Source: Sphingomonas anseongensis (GTDB taxonomy: Bacteria; Pseudomonadota; Alphaproteobacteria; Sphingomonadales; Sphingomonadaceae). Taken from it: a stretch of 64,000 bases of DNA. Numbering within the stretch: position 1 is the stretch's first letter; the number at the start of each line of letters is the position of its first letter. The notes beneath the pieces are model-generated. The model did not search any database. It was not told the DNA's origin and saw only the letters and a program-made list of their open reading frames with translations. This document shows positions 18,076-26,279 of this stretch, one piece after another. The DNA is taken from assembly GCF_023516495.1 (NCBI RefSeq), contig NZ_JAMGBC010000001.1:186001-250000 (forward strand), read 5' to 3'. Position numbers and translations under genes: made by a program.

Positions 18076-18601
18076 CGAAAAGGCGCTTTGGGACCAGGTT
18101 GCAGCGACGATCCGGCCGCTGTCGCGCGAGCCGGTGAAGCCTGCCGCCGCAAATAAGGTCGAACAGCCGAAAACAGTGCAAGCTGCGCCCGCTGCCAGGC
18201 CGCCGCTTCGTCCGAAGGTCGAGCCGCTTCGCAAGCCGGCCGCAGGCCAGACGCTCGATTCCAGCTGGGACAGGCGGCTCCGCTCCGGGTCCGTCGAGCC
18301 GGATCGAATTCTCGACCTTCACGGGCTGACGCTCGACCGGGCGTGGAGCGCGATCGACCGCGGGCTGGAGACCGCGATCGCCCAGGGCGACCGGGTCGTG
18401 CTCCTCATCACGGGCCATGCGCGATCCAGCGATCCGCCGGTCCAGCGCGGAAAGATCCGCGCGGCCGTCCATGACTGGCTGGCCGCCTCGCGACATGCGC
18501 CGAAAATCGCTGCTGTCCGGAATGCGCACGGCAGGCACGGAGGTGGCGGAAGCCTCTATATTATTTTGAGGCGAAACCGCCCCGGCTCCACCTTTTCTTA
18601 A
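18056..18601 (+). CDS. Smr/MutS2 domain protein
   Basis: A 181-residue protein with a disordered Ala/Pro/Lys-rich first half and a C-terminal Smr domain (ILDLHGLTLDRAWSAIDRGL, then VVLLITGHAR and NAHGRHGGGGSLYIIL). Smr domains are nucleases or nucleic-acid binders; the exact role of stand-alone versions is not settled. The start is GTG at 18056 inside the end of mltA, giving RSLSADEKALWDQVAATIRPL, a segment typical for stand-alone Smr proteins. It is the last gene of the Tim44-like/mltA operon. Confidence 0.88.
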   Translation: MRSLSADEKALWDQVAATIRPLSREPVKPAAANKVEQPKTVQAAPAARPPLRPKVEPLRKPAAGQTLDSSWDRRLRSGSVEPDRILDLHGLTLDRAWSAIDRGLETAIAQGDRVVLLITGHARSSDPPVQRGKIRAAVHDWLAASRHAPKIAAVRNAHGRHGGGGSLYIILRRNRPGSTFS

Positions 18602-18663
18602 CCCTGTCAATTTAACGCCGGACCCATCGACGGATCAGGCCGTCAAATGGGGCGCAACCGGGG

Positions 18664-20346
18664 ATGCAAGCAGGCACGGCCCAGAAGATCAGCAACGCCA
18701 TTCTATCTGGCGCGGCCGGCTTCGCATCATTCTTTTTCTCTCTGTGTGCGCTCCTGTACATCACGGAGCTGAACACGAAGATCGTCGCCGCCATCGTGGC
18801 TGGCGCTTTTTGTTTGCTTATCAGCTACATAGCGTCCGAACGGCCCAACAGCGAGAGCGCCCGCGCGCTGACCGCCCTCGGCGAACGCCTGCTCGCGGTC
18901 GAGGACGGCGACCTTGTTTCGCCGGCGCCTCCGATCGTCCGCAGAATGATGCCCAAGCTTGCCGCCGCGGTGGACACCTTGTTCGCCGAGGTCCGGGCCT
19001 CGATCGAAAATGCCCACGCGCTGGGAATGTACGATCCGGTGACGTCGCTTCCCAACCGGCTTCATTTCCGCTCGGAGGCCGACAAGCTGCTGGGCGAGAC
19101 CGGGAACGGCAAGTCGGCGATGCTGTTCGTCGACCTCGACCGGTTCAAGAACGTCAACGACAGCCTGGGCCACGCCCGCGGCGACCAGCTCTTGATCATG
19201 GTCGCCAACCGGCTTCGGGTGGTCGTCACCGCAGAGCTCAGCGAGAATGTCGCTCGGCGGCCGCTTCTTGCGCGCCTGGCCGGCGACGAATTCACGATCT
19301 TTTTCCCGCACATCGATTCCGTGGAGGACGTCGAGCGGGTCGCACGGCGAGTCGCGCTCGCGATCGCCGAGCCGTTCGAGCTCTACGGCCATAGCGTCGA
19401 CATCGGTGCGTCGATCGGCGTTTCGGTCAGCCCTGACCATGGCACGAGCATCGAATCCCTGATGCGCGCCGCGGACATCGCCATGTACCGCGCAAAGTCG
19501 CGCGGCGGCGGTCAGCACTGCCTGTTCAACGAAGAGCTCGCGGCCGAGCACCAGAGCAAGGTCGAGACCGAGAAGGCGCTGACCGAGGCGGTCAACGACG
19601 GGGAATTCCAGCTCGCCCTCCAGCCGCAGCTGAGCCTTGTTACCGGCGAGATCGTCGGCGCGGAGGCCCTGCTTCGCTGGAACCATCCGAACGACGGCTT
19701 GCGGATGCCGGCGACCTTCATCCCGGTCGCCGAGCGCACAGGCCTTGTCGCCGAAATCGGCGAATGGGTGATTTCGGAAGTCGCGATGATGCTCGGCAAC
19801 TGGCACCGCGACGGCTTCAACCACCGGGTGTCGTTCAACGTAAGCCCGCGCCAGCTAGACCGGATCGACTTCTTCCAGCGCCTCCGAACGGCCTTCGCCG
19901 AGCAGGGCGTGCCGCTGTCGATGATCGAGCTGGAGTTCACCGAAAGCGCGGCGATGGAGGCGAGCGAGGCGGTCATCGCCGAGATTGGCTCGCTTCGCGA
20001 GGCCGGAGTGCACATCGCGATCGACGATTTCGGCACCGGCTATTCCAACCTTGCGCGGCTTCGCTCGATGCCGCTCGACAGGGTGAAGCTCGATCCGTCG
20101 CTTATCGCCGACATCGAGGTATCGGAGAAGGCGCGGGTTATCGTCCAGGCGGTGGTGCAGCTAATCAAGGGCGTGGGTGCCGAGATCGTCGCCGAGGCGG
20201 TCGAGAATGCTGCCCAGGCCGACATCCTGCGCGCAATGGGCTGCGACACGGTCCAGGGCTTCGTCTTCGGCGCCCCGATGTTCGAGCCGGAATATCGCGC
20301 CTGGGTGAACCACGTGCGCGGAACCTCGGCGCAGTCGGTCGCCTAA
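18664..20346 (+). CDS. GGDEF-EAL domain cyclic-di-GMP protein
   Basis: A 560-residue inner-membrane protein. Two N-terminal hydrophobic segments (about 11-35 and 40-57) are followed by a short linker, a GGDEF domain beginning YDPVTSLPNRLHF, and an EAL domain. The synthase motif reads LAGDEF near residue 206, a one-residue variant of GGDEF that can still be active. The EAL site looks intact: GAEALLRW near 333, NVSPRQL, ELEFTES, IDDFGTGYSNLARL, DRVKLD and AEAVEN. It could make or degrade c-di-GMP, or use the GGDEF half as a GTP sensor. The stop overlaps the convergent dapE stop by 4 nt. Confidence 0.92.
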   Translation: MQAGTAQKISNAILSGAAGFASFFFSLCALLYITELNTKIVAAIVAGAFCLLISYIASERPNSESARALTALGERLLAVEDGDLVSPAPPIVRRMMPKLAAAVDTLFAEVRASIENAHALGMYDPVTSLPNRLHFRSEADKLLGETGNGKSAMLFVDLDRFKNVNDSLGHARGDQLLIMVANRLRVVVTAELSENVARRPLLARLAGDEFTIFFPHIDSVEDVERVARRVALAIAEPFELYGHSVDIGASIGVSVSPDHGTSIESLMRAADIAMYRAKSRGGGQHCLFNEELAAEHQSKVETEKALTEAVNDGEFQLALQPQLSLVTGEIVGAEALLRWNHPNDGLRMPATFIPVAERTGLVAEIGEWVISEVAMMLGNWHRDGFNHRVSFNVSPRQLDRIDFFQRLRTAFAEQGVPLSMIELEFTESAAMEASEAVIAEIGSLREAGVHIAIDDFGTGYSNLARLRSMPLDRVKLDPSLIADIEVSEKARVIVQAVVQLIKGVGAEIVAEAVENAAQADILRAMGCDTVQGFVFGAPMFEPEYRAWVNHVRGTSAQSVA

Positions 20347-21473
20347 CCGACCATCCGTTCGATTATCCGGCGGTATATCCGGGACAGCGCCTGGATGTCC
20401 TCGACCGCCGCGCATTCGCCGACCTTGTGCATCGTCGCGTTCGGAAGCCCGAAATCGACCACAGGACAGAGCTGGATGAGGAAGCGGCCGTCCGACGTGC
20501 CTCCGCTTGTCGAAAGCTCGGGCGCCTCGCCGGTCTCCTCGCGGATCGCGTCGACGATGAGGTCGTAGAGCGGGCCGGGTGGCGTCAGGAACGCCTCGCC
20601 GGAAATGCGTGCGCGGACCTTGGCGTCGGGAGCGATGCGCGTGGCGACTTCCTCCACCATCCGAACCAGGTCCGCGCCCTTCTGGAGGTTGTTGAAGCGG
20701 ATATTGAGCTGCGCGGTGGCGGCGCCCGGGATGACGTTGCTTGCGTGGGTCGGCGTGTCGACCCCGGTGAACTCGAGGTTCGAAGGCGGGAAGACGTCGG
20801 TTCCGTCGTCGAGATGAAGAGCGCTGAGCTCTGCGACGATCCGAGCGAGCGGCGGGATCGGGTTTGTCGTCCGGTGCGGGTAGGCGACATGCCCCTGGAC
20901 GCCCGGAACCTCGATCCACATGTTGACCGAGCCGCGGCGGCCGATCTTCACAGTGTCGCCGAGACGGTCGACCGACGTCGGCTCGCCGATCAGGATCATG
21001 TCGGGGCGGATCTTGCGCTCGTTTAGCCAGTCGATGATCCGCGGGGTGCCGTAGGTCGAATAGCCTTCCTCGTCGCCGGTGATGAGGAGCGACACCGTGC
21101 CGCGCTTCTGCTCGACCTCGCCGAGAGCCGCGACGAAGGCGGCCACGCCGCTCTTCATGTCATTGGCTCCGCGGCCGACCAGCACTCCGTCCTCGATCCG
21201 CGCTTCGAACGGGTCGCAGCTCCAGTTGTCGCCGGCCGGGACGACGTCGAGATGCCCTGCAAAGCCGAAGTGCGGAGAGCCTTCGCCGCGGATCGCCACC
21301 ATATTCTCGGTCGGGCCGTCGGGCGGGTCGCCCATCACCCAGCGGTGGACGGTGAAGCCGAGCGACTGGAGCGCGCGGTCGAGGACGTCGAACACCTCGC
21401 CGCTTGCCGGAGTGACGCTAGGGCATCGGATCAGCTCTCGGGCGAGCTCCACCGGGTCGATTGAAGCGGCCAT
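20343..21473 (-). CDS. dapE: Succinyl-diaminopimelate desuccinylase
   Basis: A 376-residue M20-family di-zinc hydrolase in lysine/diaminopimelate synthesis, converting N-succinyl-LL-DAP to LL-DAP and succinate. Metal ligands are visible in FGFAGHLDVVPAGD, GANDMKSGVAAF, ITGDEEGYSTYGT, GEPTSVDRLGDTVKIGRRG and the C-terminal ATMHKVGECA. The ELSTSGGTSDGRF segment is specific to DapE. The ATG is at 21473. It is convergent with the GGDEF-EAL gene and divergent from the cupin gene. Confidence 0.95.
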   Translation of the reverse strand: MAASIDPVELARELIRCPSVTPASGEVFDVLDRALQSLGFTVHRWVMGDPPDGPTENMVAIRGEGSPHFGFAGHLDVVPAGDNWSCDPFEARIEDGVLVGRGANDMKSGVAAFVAALGEVEQKRGTVSLLITGDEEGYSTYGTPRIIDWLNERKIRPDMILIGEPTSVDRLGDTVKIGRRGSVNMWIEVPGVQGHVAYPHRTTNPIPPLARIVAELSALHLDDGTDVFPPSNLEFTGVDTPTHASNVIPGAATAQLNIRFNNLQKGADLVRMVEEVATRIAPDAKVRARISGEAFLTPPGPLYDLIVDAIREETGEAPELSTSGGTSDGRFLIQLCPVVDFGLPNATMHKVGECAAVEDIQALSRIYRRIIERMVG

Positions 21474-21521
21474 TGCAAGCGCCTAGCAAGCAGCCGCGAA
21501 ATTGCACAGGGGACCGTAGCC

Positions 21522-21968
21522 ATGCCGAAGCTGGACCTGGACTCGATCGAGCAGACCAACCGGACCGGCTATCCCGCGCCCTATGACCAGGAGGTCAGCG
21601 GCCGCTGGTACCGACGGCTCGCTCCGGCCGGCGGACTGACCCAGTTCGGCGTGAGCCAGGTGACGCTCAAGCCCGGCGCCTGGTCGAGCCAGCGCCACTG
21701 GCACGACGAGGAGGACGAGTTCCTGGTGATGATTTCCGGCGAAGCCGTGCTGGTCGAGGATGAGGGGCCGACCGTGCTTCGAGCCGGCGACTGCGCGGCA
21801 TTTCCGGCAGGAGTGAAGGATGGCCACCACCTTCGCAACGAAAGCGATTCGGACTGCGTGTTCGTAGTGGTCGGAAGCGGTGCGGGCGGGACCGGCGGCT
21901 ACTCAGACATCGATATGATGTGGACTGCCGACGACCGTTACGTCCACAAGGACGGCACGCCTTATTAA
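21522..21968 (+). CDS. Cupin domain protein
   Basis: A 148-residue single-domain cupin with metal-ligand motif 1, SSQRHWHDEEDEFLVMISG, and a motif 2 region LRAGDCAAFPAGVKDGHHL. The metal-binding His and Glu residues are retained. No substrate can be assigned; homologues are annotated only as cupins. Its stop shares TTAA (21965-21968) with the stop of the convergent GST gene. Confidence 0.85.
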   Translation: MPKLDLDSIEQTNRTGYPAPYDQEVSGRWYRRLAPAGGLTQFGVSQVTLKPGAWSSQRHWHDEEDEFLVMISGEAVLVEDEGPTVLRAGDCAAFPAGVKDGHHLRNESDSDCVFVVVGSGAGGTGGYSDIDMMWTADDRYVHKDGTPY

Positions 21969-22630
21969 GCGGCCTCGTTTTCGTACTGGTCGATGACCCA
22001 GGGCTCGTCCTGCGCCTTGTCGATCCAGTCGTTGACGTCCGGCTGCGACAGCACCGACTTCATGTACATCGCGGCGAAGGACGGCACCTTCACTCCATAA
22101 GTGATGAAGCGAGTCACGACCGGAGCGAACATGATGTCGGCGGCGCACCAGTCGCCGAACAGGAACTCGCCGGTCCCGCCGAACCTTGCGCGGGCCTGCG
22201 CCCACAGCTGCATGATCCGATCGATCTCGCCGCGCACCTCATCCGACAGGTCGACGGGCGAGTAGGTGCGCCGGACGTTCATCGGCAGGTCGCGGCGGAG
22301 GTTGGAAAAGCTGGAGTGCATCTCGGCTGCCATCGACCGGGCCATCCCGCGCGCCGAATCATCCTCCGGCCAGAATTTGTTGCGTCCGGCGCGGTCGGCC
22401 AGGAATTCGACGATGGCGAGGCTGTCCCATACGACGCATTCGCCGTCCCACAGGATGGGCACCTTGCCCATGGAGGGGCCGAACTCGTCGCCCTCGCGCC
22501 GCCGGTCCCAGTCCTCGTCGAACATCGGCACGACGAATTCCTCGAACTCTTCGCCCGATTGCCTGCATGCCAGCCAGCCGCGCATCGACCAGCTTGAATA
22601 GGCACGATTGCCGATGATCAGCTTGAGCAA
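21965..22630 (-). CDS. Glutathione S-transferase family protein
   Basis: A 221-residue protein with an N-terminal thioredoxin-like GST domain (LIIGNRAYSSWSMRGWLAC, then GKVPILWDGECVVWDSLAI) and a helical C-terminal domain (FLFGDWCAADIMFAPVVTRF). The SSWSMR segment is where a catalytic Ser would sit. The substrate is unknown; it is likely a glutathione-dependent detoxification or isomerisation enzyme. It lies 9 nt after engB on the same strand and may be read from the rpmH-engB transcript. Confidence 0.88.
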   Translation of the reverse strand: MLKLIIGNRAYSSWSMRGWLACRQSGEEFEEFVVPMFDEDWDRRREGDEFGPSMGKVPILWDGECVVWDSLAIVEFLADRAGRNKFWPEDDSARGMARSMAAEMHSSFSNLRRDLPMNVRRTYSPVDLSDEVRGEIDRIMQLWAQARARFGGTGEFLFGDWCAADIMFAPVVTRFITYGVKVPSFAAMYMKSVLSQPDVNDWIDKAQDEPWVIDQYENEAA

Positions 22631-22639
22631 GGCCCGCTC

Positions 22640-23278
22640 CTAAGAAATTGCCGCTTCGAGTATTGCCGTTCTCAACTCGGCGATCCCGCTACCCGTTTCA
22701 CTCGACGTCGCGAAGATCGCCGGATGGGCGGCCGGATGGCTTCGAGCCTCGGCCACCGTCGCCTCATAAAGCGATCCGAGCGCCGATGGTTTCACCTTAT
22801 CGGCCTTTGTCAGCACGAGGTGATAGCTGACCGCCGCATCGTCGAGCATCTTCATGACCTCGCGGTCCACCGGCTTGAGCCCGTGACGCGAGTCGACGAG
22901 CACAAGCGTCCGTTTGAGCACCTGACGCCCCCGGAGGAAGTCGTTCACCAGGTAGCGCCAGCGCTTGACCATGTCCTTTGGCGCATCGGCGAATCCGTAG
23001 CCGGGCATGTCGACGAGCCGCATCTGGAGCGGGTCGCCGATATTGAAGAAGTTGAGCTCCTGCGTGCGGCCCGGCGTGTTCGAGGTTCGTGCAAGCTTGT
23101 TGCGGTTGGTGAGCGCGTTGAGGAGCGAGCTCTTCCCGACGTTGGAGCGGCCGGCAAAGGCGACCTCCGGGACGTCGGGATCGGGCAGAAACTGGAGCTC
23201 CGGCGCCGACTTCAGGAACTCTATCGGCCCCGCGAATAGCTTGCGGGCACGTTCGGCGAGGTCATGGTCCTCTTCCAC
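22640..23278 (-). CDS. engB: Ribosome biogenesis GTPase EngB (YihA/YsxC)
   Basis: A 212-residue essential GTPase for large-subunit assembly. All G motifs are visible: G1 GRSNVGKSSLLNAL, G2 TSNTPGRTQ, G3 VDMPGYGFA, G4 LTKADK and G5 SSETGSG. The start is a GTG at 23278 that shares its first base with the yidC stop (TAGTG). This gene follows yidC in many proteobacteria. Confidence 0.95.
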   Translation of the reverse strand: MEEDHDLAERARKLFAGPIEFLKSAPELQFLPDPDVPEVAFAGRSNVGKSSLLNALTNRNKLARTSNTPGRTQELNFFNIGDPLQMRLVDMPGYGFADAPKDMVKRWRYLVNDFLRGRQVLKRTLVLVDSRHGLKPVDREVMKMLDDAAVSYHLVLTKADKVKPSALGSLYEATVAEARSHPAAHPAIFATSSETGSGIAELRTAILEAAIS

Positions 23279-25038
23279 TAGGTATGGGCCGGGTGGGTGT
23301 CGCTAAGGTGGAGGCCAAAGCGGCGGTACAACCACCATTGTTGGGCGATCGTCAGGATATTCGACGTCACCCAGTAGAGGACCAGCCCTGCCGCGAACGG
23401 CGCCAGCACGAACATCATTACCCACGGCATCAGCGAGAAGATCTGCTGCTGCGTCGGGTCCATCTGCTGCGGGTTCAGCTTGAACTGGAGCCACATCGTG
23501 ACTCCCAAGAGGATCGCCAGCACGCCGAGGTGGAGGAACCCGGGAGGATCGAAGTTCAGAAGGCCGAAAAGGTTGACCGGTGTCAGCGGATCGGGCGCGG
23601 AAAGGTCCTTGATCCACAGGACGAACGGCTGGTGCCGCATTTCGACCGACACCATCAGCACCTTGTAGAGCGCGTAAAAGACAGGGATTTGAAGAAGGAT
23701 CGGAAGGCAGCCCGCGGCAGGATTGATCTTCTCCTGCTGGTAAAGCTTCAGCATCTCCTGCTGCTGGCGCGCCTTGTCGTTCTTGTAGCGCTCCTGAAGC
23801 GCTTTCAACTTCGGTTGCACCTTGCGCATCGCAGCCATCGACTTGAACTGCTTCTGCGCCACCGGGAACATCAGCATCCGGACGATGACCGTCAGGCAGA
23901 TGATCGCCACGCCGAAATTGCCCGTCACGTGGAACAGCCAGTTCAAGAGGTCGAAGATCGGCCGCATGAACCATTCGAACCAGCCCCAGTCGATGGACTT
24001 GGACAGCCTGGTGATCCCGGCGTCCTCGTAGCGGTCGAGCAGCGCCTTTTCCTTGGCTCCGGCGAAGAGGCGCGTGTCCGTCTGCACTGCGCCGCCCGGC
24101 GGCACGATCTGCTGCGGCTCGGCATAGTCCGCCTGGAATCCACCGCCGGCAGTGCCGGTGAAACTGGCGGCCATTTGCGGGCTTCCGACGGGAGCGAGCG
24201 CTGTCAGCCAATATTTGTCGGTGAAGCCGAGCCAGCCGCCGTCGGAGCTAAAGCTGTTGCGCCCGGCCTTGGCCGAGGTGCCGAAGAGCTTGGAGAAGAA
24301 GCCCGGCTCTTCGCCGCGGAGGTTCTCGTAGCTGACATCATATTGCGCAGCGCCGTTGAAGACTCCGACTGGCCCGACGTGCATCGTCCAGCTGCTCCGG
24401 TCCTCGGACATGCTCGAGCGGCTGACGAGCCCGTACGGACGAACCGCAATCGCTCCGCCGCCGGAGTTCAACACCTTCTGGCGGACGGTGAAGAGATAGT
24501 CCTCGTCGACCGATACGATGAGCTGGAAGGTCTGCCCGGTTCCGTTGGACCAGCTGAGCGTCACCGGGTGATTCGGCTGAAGCACAGGAGCGCTGGCCGT
24601 CCACTGGCTGTCGGCGGCGGGAGTCTGGATGCCTTGCGCGGTCCAGCCGAACGTCGCGAAATAGGCGGCCGGAGCGCCAGCCGGCGAAAGCAGGCGCACG
24701 GGCGGCGAATCCTTGGCAATCGTCTGCCGCTGCTTGAGCAGGACCAGGTCGTCGAAGCGGGCGCCCTTGAGGTTGATCGATCCCTGGATGCTGTGCGTGC
24801 GAATCGGCAGTCGCGGGCTTTCCGCGAGCACCTGGCTTCGCGCACGCACTTTGGCTGGCGCCTGCGCGGTGGGCGTCGTTGCCTGTGGCTGCGGCTCCGC
24901 CGGCTTCGTCTGTGGGCTCTCGACCTTGTTGGCTGGAGGAGGAGGCGCCGGAAGGAAGCGGTCGGACAGCATCGTCCAGCCGAGCAGCACCAGCGCGCTC
25001 AGCACGACTGCGAGGATCATGTTACGGGTGTCGTTCAC
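23278..25038 (-). CDS. yidC: Membrane protein insertase YidC
   Basis: A 586-residue Oxa1-family insertase that places proteins in the inner membrane alone or with Sec. The N-terminal helix (MILAVVLSALVLLGW) is followed by a Pro/Gln/Ala-rich linker, a large periplasmic beta domain and the five-helix core. The core shows VIVRMLMFPVAQKQFKSM with the groove arginine, the coiled-coil region with QQQEMLKLYQQEKINPAAG, CLPILLQIPVFYALYKVL and TSNILTIAQQWWLYRRFG. The start is GTG at 25038, giving MNDTRNMILA. It lies 27 nt after yidD. Confidence 0.97.
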   Translation of the reverse strand: MNDTRNMILAVVLSALVLLGWTMLSDRFLPAPPPPANKVESPQTKPAEPQPQATTPTAQAPAKVRARSQVLAESPRLPIRTHSIQGSINLKGARFDDLVLLKQRQTIAKDSPPVRLLSPAGAPAAYFATFGWTAQGIQTPAADSQWTASAPVLQPNHPVTLSWSNGTGQTFQLIVSVDEDYLFTVRQKVLNSGGGAIAVRPYGLVSRSSMSEDRSSWTMHVGPVGVFNGAAQYDVSYENLRGEEPGFFSKLFGTSAKAGRNSFSSDGGWLGFTDKYWLTALAPVGSPQMAASFTGTAGGGFQADYAEPQQIVPPGGAVQTDTRLFAGAKEKALLDRYEDAGITRLSKSIDWGWFEWFMRPIFDLLNWLFHVTGNFGVAIICLTVIVRMLMFPVAQKQFKSMAAMRKVQPKLKALQERYKNDKARQQQEMLKLYQQEKINPAAGCLPILLQIPVFYALYKVLMVSVEMRHQPFVLWIKDLSAPDPLTPVNLFGLLNFDPPGFLHLGVLAILLGVTMWLQFKLNPQQMDPTQQQIFSLMPWVMMFVLAPFAAGLVLYWVTSNILTIAQQWWLYRRFGLHLSDTHPAHT

Positions 25039-25065
25039 TGGGGCGTCGATCCTCGCTTTGGCGTC

Positions 25066-25278
25066 TTAGGGTACAGGGTCCGGCCCCTGACCACCCCAGG
25101 GGTGGCAACGCCCGATCCGTTTGAGGGCAAGCCAGCTCCCGCGGAGCGCGCCATAGCGCGACAATGCGGTGATCGCATAGGCGGAGCAGGAAGGTTGATA
25201 GCGGCAGCTGGGCGGAAGCACCTTCGAAGGGCCGAGCTGCCATGCCCGGCAAATCCAGATCAGCAGCCGCGTGATCAT
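25066..25278 (-). CDS. yidD: Membrane protein insertion efficiency factor YidD
   Basis: A 70-residue small, basic, membrane-associated protein that assists YidC. The family pattern is complete: CRYQPSCSAYAITALSRYG, then RIGRCHPWGGQGPDPVP, including conserved cysteines. The ATG at 25278 overlaps the rnpA stop as ATGA. Confidence 0.95.
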   Translation of the reverse strand: MITRLLIWICRAWQLGPSKVLPPSCRYQPSCSAYAITALSRYGALRGSWLALKRIGRCHPWGGQGPDPVP

Positions 25279-25739
25279 TGCCCGACCCGCTTCAGCGCCG
25301 ACGACAGGTCGTTGCGAAGCGCGGCGAAATCGCGCTCGATTCCGCCGGCGCGGCCGATCATCACATGGTCGGATCCGGCGAAGCCCTGGGCAGGGATGAT
25401 TTCCCTGGCGAGGGCGCGGAAGCGTCGCTTCATGCGGTTGCGGACGACGGCGTTGCCGATCTTCTTGGTTACGGTGAAACCGACGCGCCTCTGCGGATCG
25501 TCGTCGCGCCGATCGCGGACGAGGAGCACAAAGCCGGGTGTCGCGGCACGCCTTCCGGCGTTCGCGGCGAGAAAATCCGACCTTTTCTTGATGATTTCTA
25601 GGCGCTGAGCTTCTTGCGGCCGCGACCGCGGCGCGCGTTTAGCACCTTGCGTCCGCCGACCGTCGCCATGCGGGCCCGGAACCCGTGCCGCCGTGCGCGG
25701 ACCAGATTGCTCGGTTGAAAGGTGCGCTTCATCGCTCAT
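25275..25739 (-). CDS. rnpA: Ribonuclease P protein component, frame overlapping rpmH
   Basis: The protein subunit of RNase P, which matures tRNA 5' ends. The conserved core starts at [16 protein letters not shown] and includes [31 protein letters not shown] and ALAREIIP. Between the rpmH stop (25598) and this core there is no ATG, GTG or TTG in frame. The only usual start is the ATG at 25739, 7 nt upstream of the rpmH ATG, which gives 154 residues with a 47-residue N-terminal extension encoded out of frame over the whole of rpmH. A non-standard start (for example ATC at about 25596) would give about 106 residues. The 3' end overlaps yidD as ATGA. The gene identity is firm; the start is the open question. 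Confidence 0.88.
   Translation of the reverse strand: MSDEAHLSTEQSGPRTAARVPGPHGDGRRTQGAKRAPRSRPQEAQRLEIIKKRSDFLAANAGRRAATPGFVLLVRDRRDDDPQRRVGFTVTKKIGNAVVRNRMKRRFRALAREIIPAQGFAGSDHVMIGRAGGIERDFAALRNDLSSALKRVGQ
25598..25732 (-). CDS. rpmH: 50S ribosomal protein L34
   Basis: A 44-residue basic protein of the large subunit. It begins [20 protein letters not shown] and ends [11 protein letters not shown], a full-length L34. The ATG at 25732 has GAGG 8 nt upstream, a good spacing; the same GAGG is only 1 nt from the rnpA-frame ATG at 25739. The whole gene lies inside the rnpA open frame in a different phase. It is first in the order rpmH-rnpA-yidD-yidC-engB. Confidence 0.96.
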   Translation of the reverse strand: MKRTFQPSNLVRARRHGFRARMATVGGRKVLNARRGRGRKKLSA

Positions 25740-25756
25740 GCCTCAAGATTCAAAAG

Positions 25757-25781
25757 AAAAAGGGCCGCCGTTCGGGCAGCC
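25757..25781 (-). terminator. Terminator-like hairpin in the rpmH leader
   Basis: On the minus strand GGCTGCC (25781-25775) pairs with GGCGGCC (25769-25763), with one G-U pair and a 5-nt loop. CTTTTTC comes next, then TTTT. The 5-T run ends 24 nt before the rpmH ATG. It could end transcription of the upstream membrane-protein gene or act as an attenuator for rpmH-rnpA. Confidence 0.6.
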
Positions 25782-25821
25782 TCCCTATGGGCCGCGCCGA
25801 TAGAAGAGAGGTGCGGCAAAG

Positions 25822-26145
25822 TCAATCGCCGGAAGGTCCCGCCTGGCCCTTTTGCTCCTTCATGCGCTCGTATCGATGGCGCGCGTTTTTCCTCCTCAGG
25901 GCTCGGTCGGTCCAGTAACCCGCCTTCGGCTGCCAGCGCTTTAGCCTCACGTAGTGGCGCTTGGCCCACCAGCTCGTCTTCAGGATCAGCGCCACTCCGG
26001 GCGCGATCAGGAAGACGCCGCCCGGCCCCGGAATCGGCGCGATGATCAGCCCACCGATGATGAGGAGGACGCCCAGGGCGAACATTCCCCACTCCACCCA
26101 GGCTTTGTCGAGGAATCGCTGAACTTGCCGCCACCTAACCATCAT
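25822..26145 (-). CDS. PGPGW-type small transmembrane protein
   Basis: A 107-residue membrane protein with one or two hydrophobic segments (WGMFALGVLLIIGGLIIAP, then GVFLIAPGVALIL) around the motif PIPGPGG, resembling the PGPGW putative transmembrane family. A strongly basic cytosolic tail follows (WAKRHYVRLKRW, then RALRRKNARHRYERMK). The function is unknown. ATGs at 26145 and 26142 are both possible. It is divergent from comM and upstream of rpmH on the same strand. Confidence 0.75.
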   Translation of the reverse strand: MMVRWRQVQRFLDKAWVEWGMFALGVLLIIGGLIIAPIPGPGGVFLIAPGVALILKTSWWAKRHYVRLKRWQPKAGYWTDRALRRKNARHRYERMKEQKGQAGPSGD

Positions 26146-26279
26146 CGCGATGTGGTTGCAGAATGGCGTTCGCGCAAGCGGCTTGCGAATTCGGCGGGTG
26201 GCGGGCTAGCAGGGCCAATGCCGAGCTAGGGGGCCTGTTGTTTGCCTGTGAACGTCTAACCAGCCGGGGGCGGCGATAG

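Noticed and set aside
18602-18663. CtrA site before the GGDEF-EAL gene (two TTAA elements)
   Set aside because: The elements are separated by 10 nt rather than the 7 nt of the CtrA consensus.
23284-25608. Long open plus-strand frame opposite yidC
   Set aside because: It is antisense to the full yidC/yidD/rnpA block, highly charged, with no family resemblance; an artefact of GC-rich codon bias.
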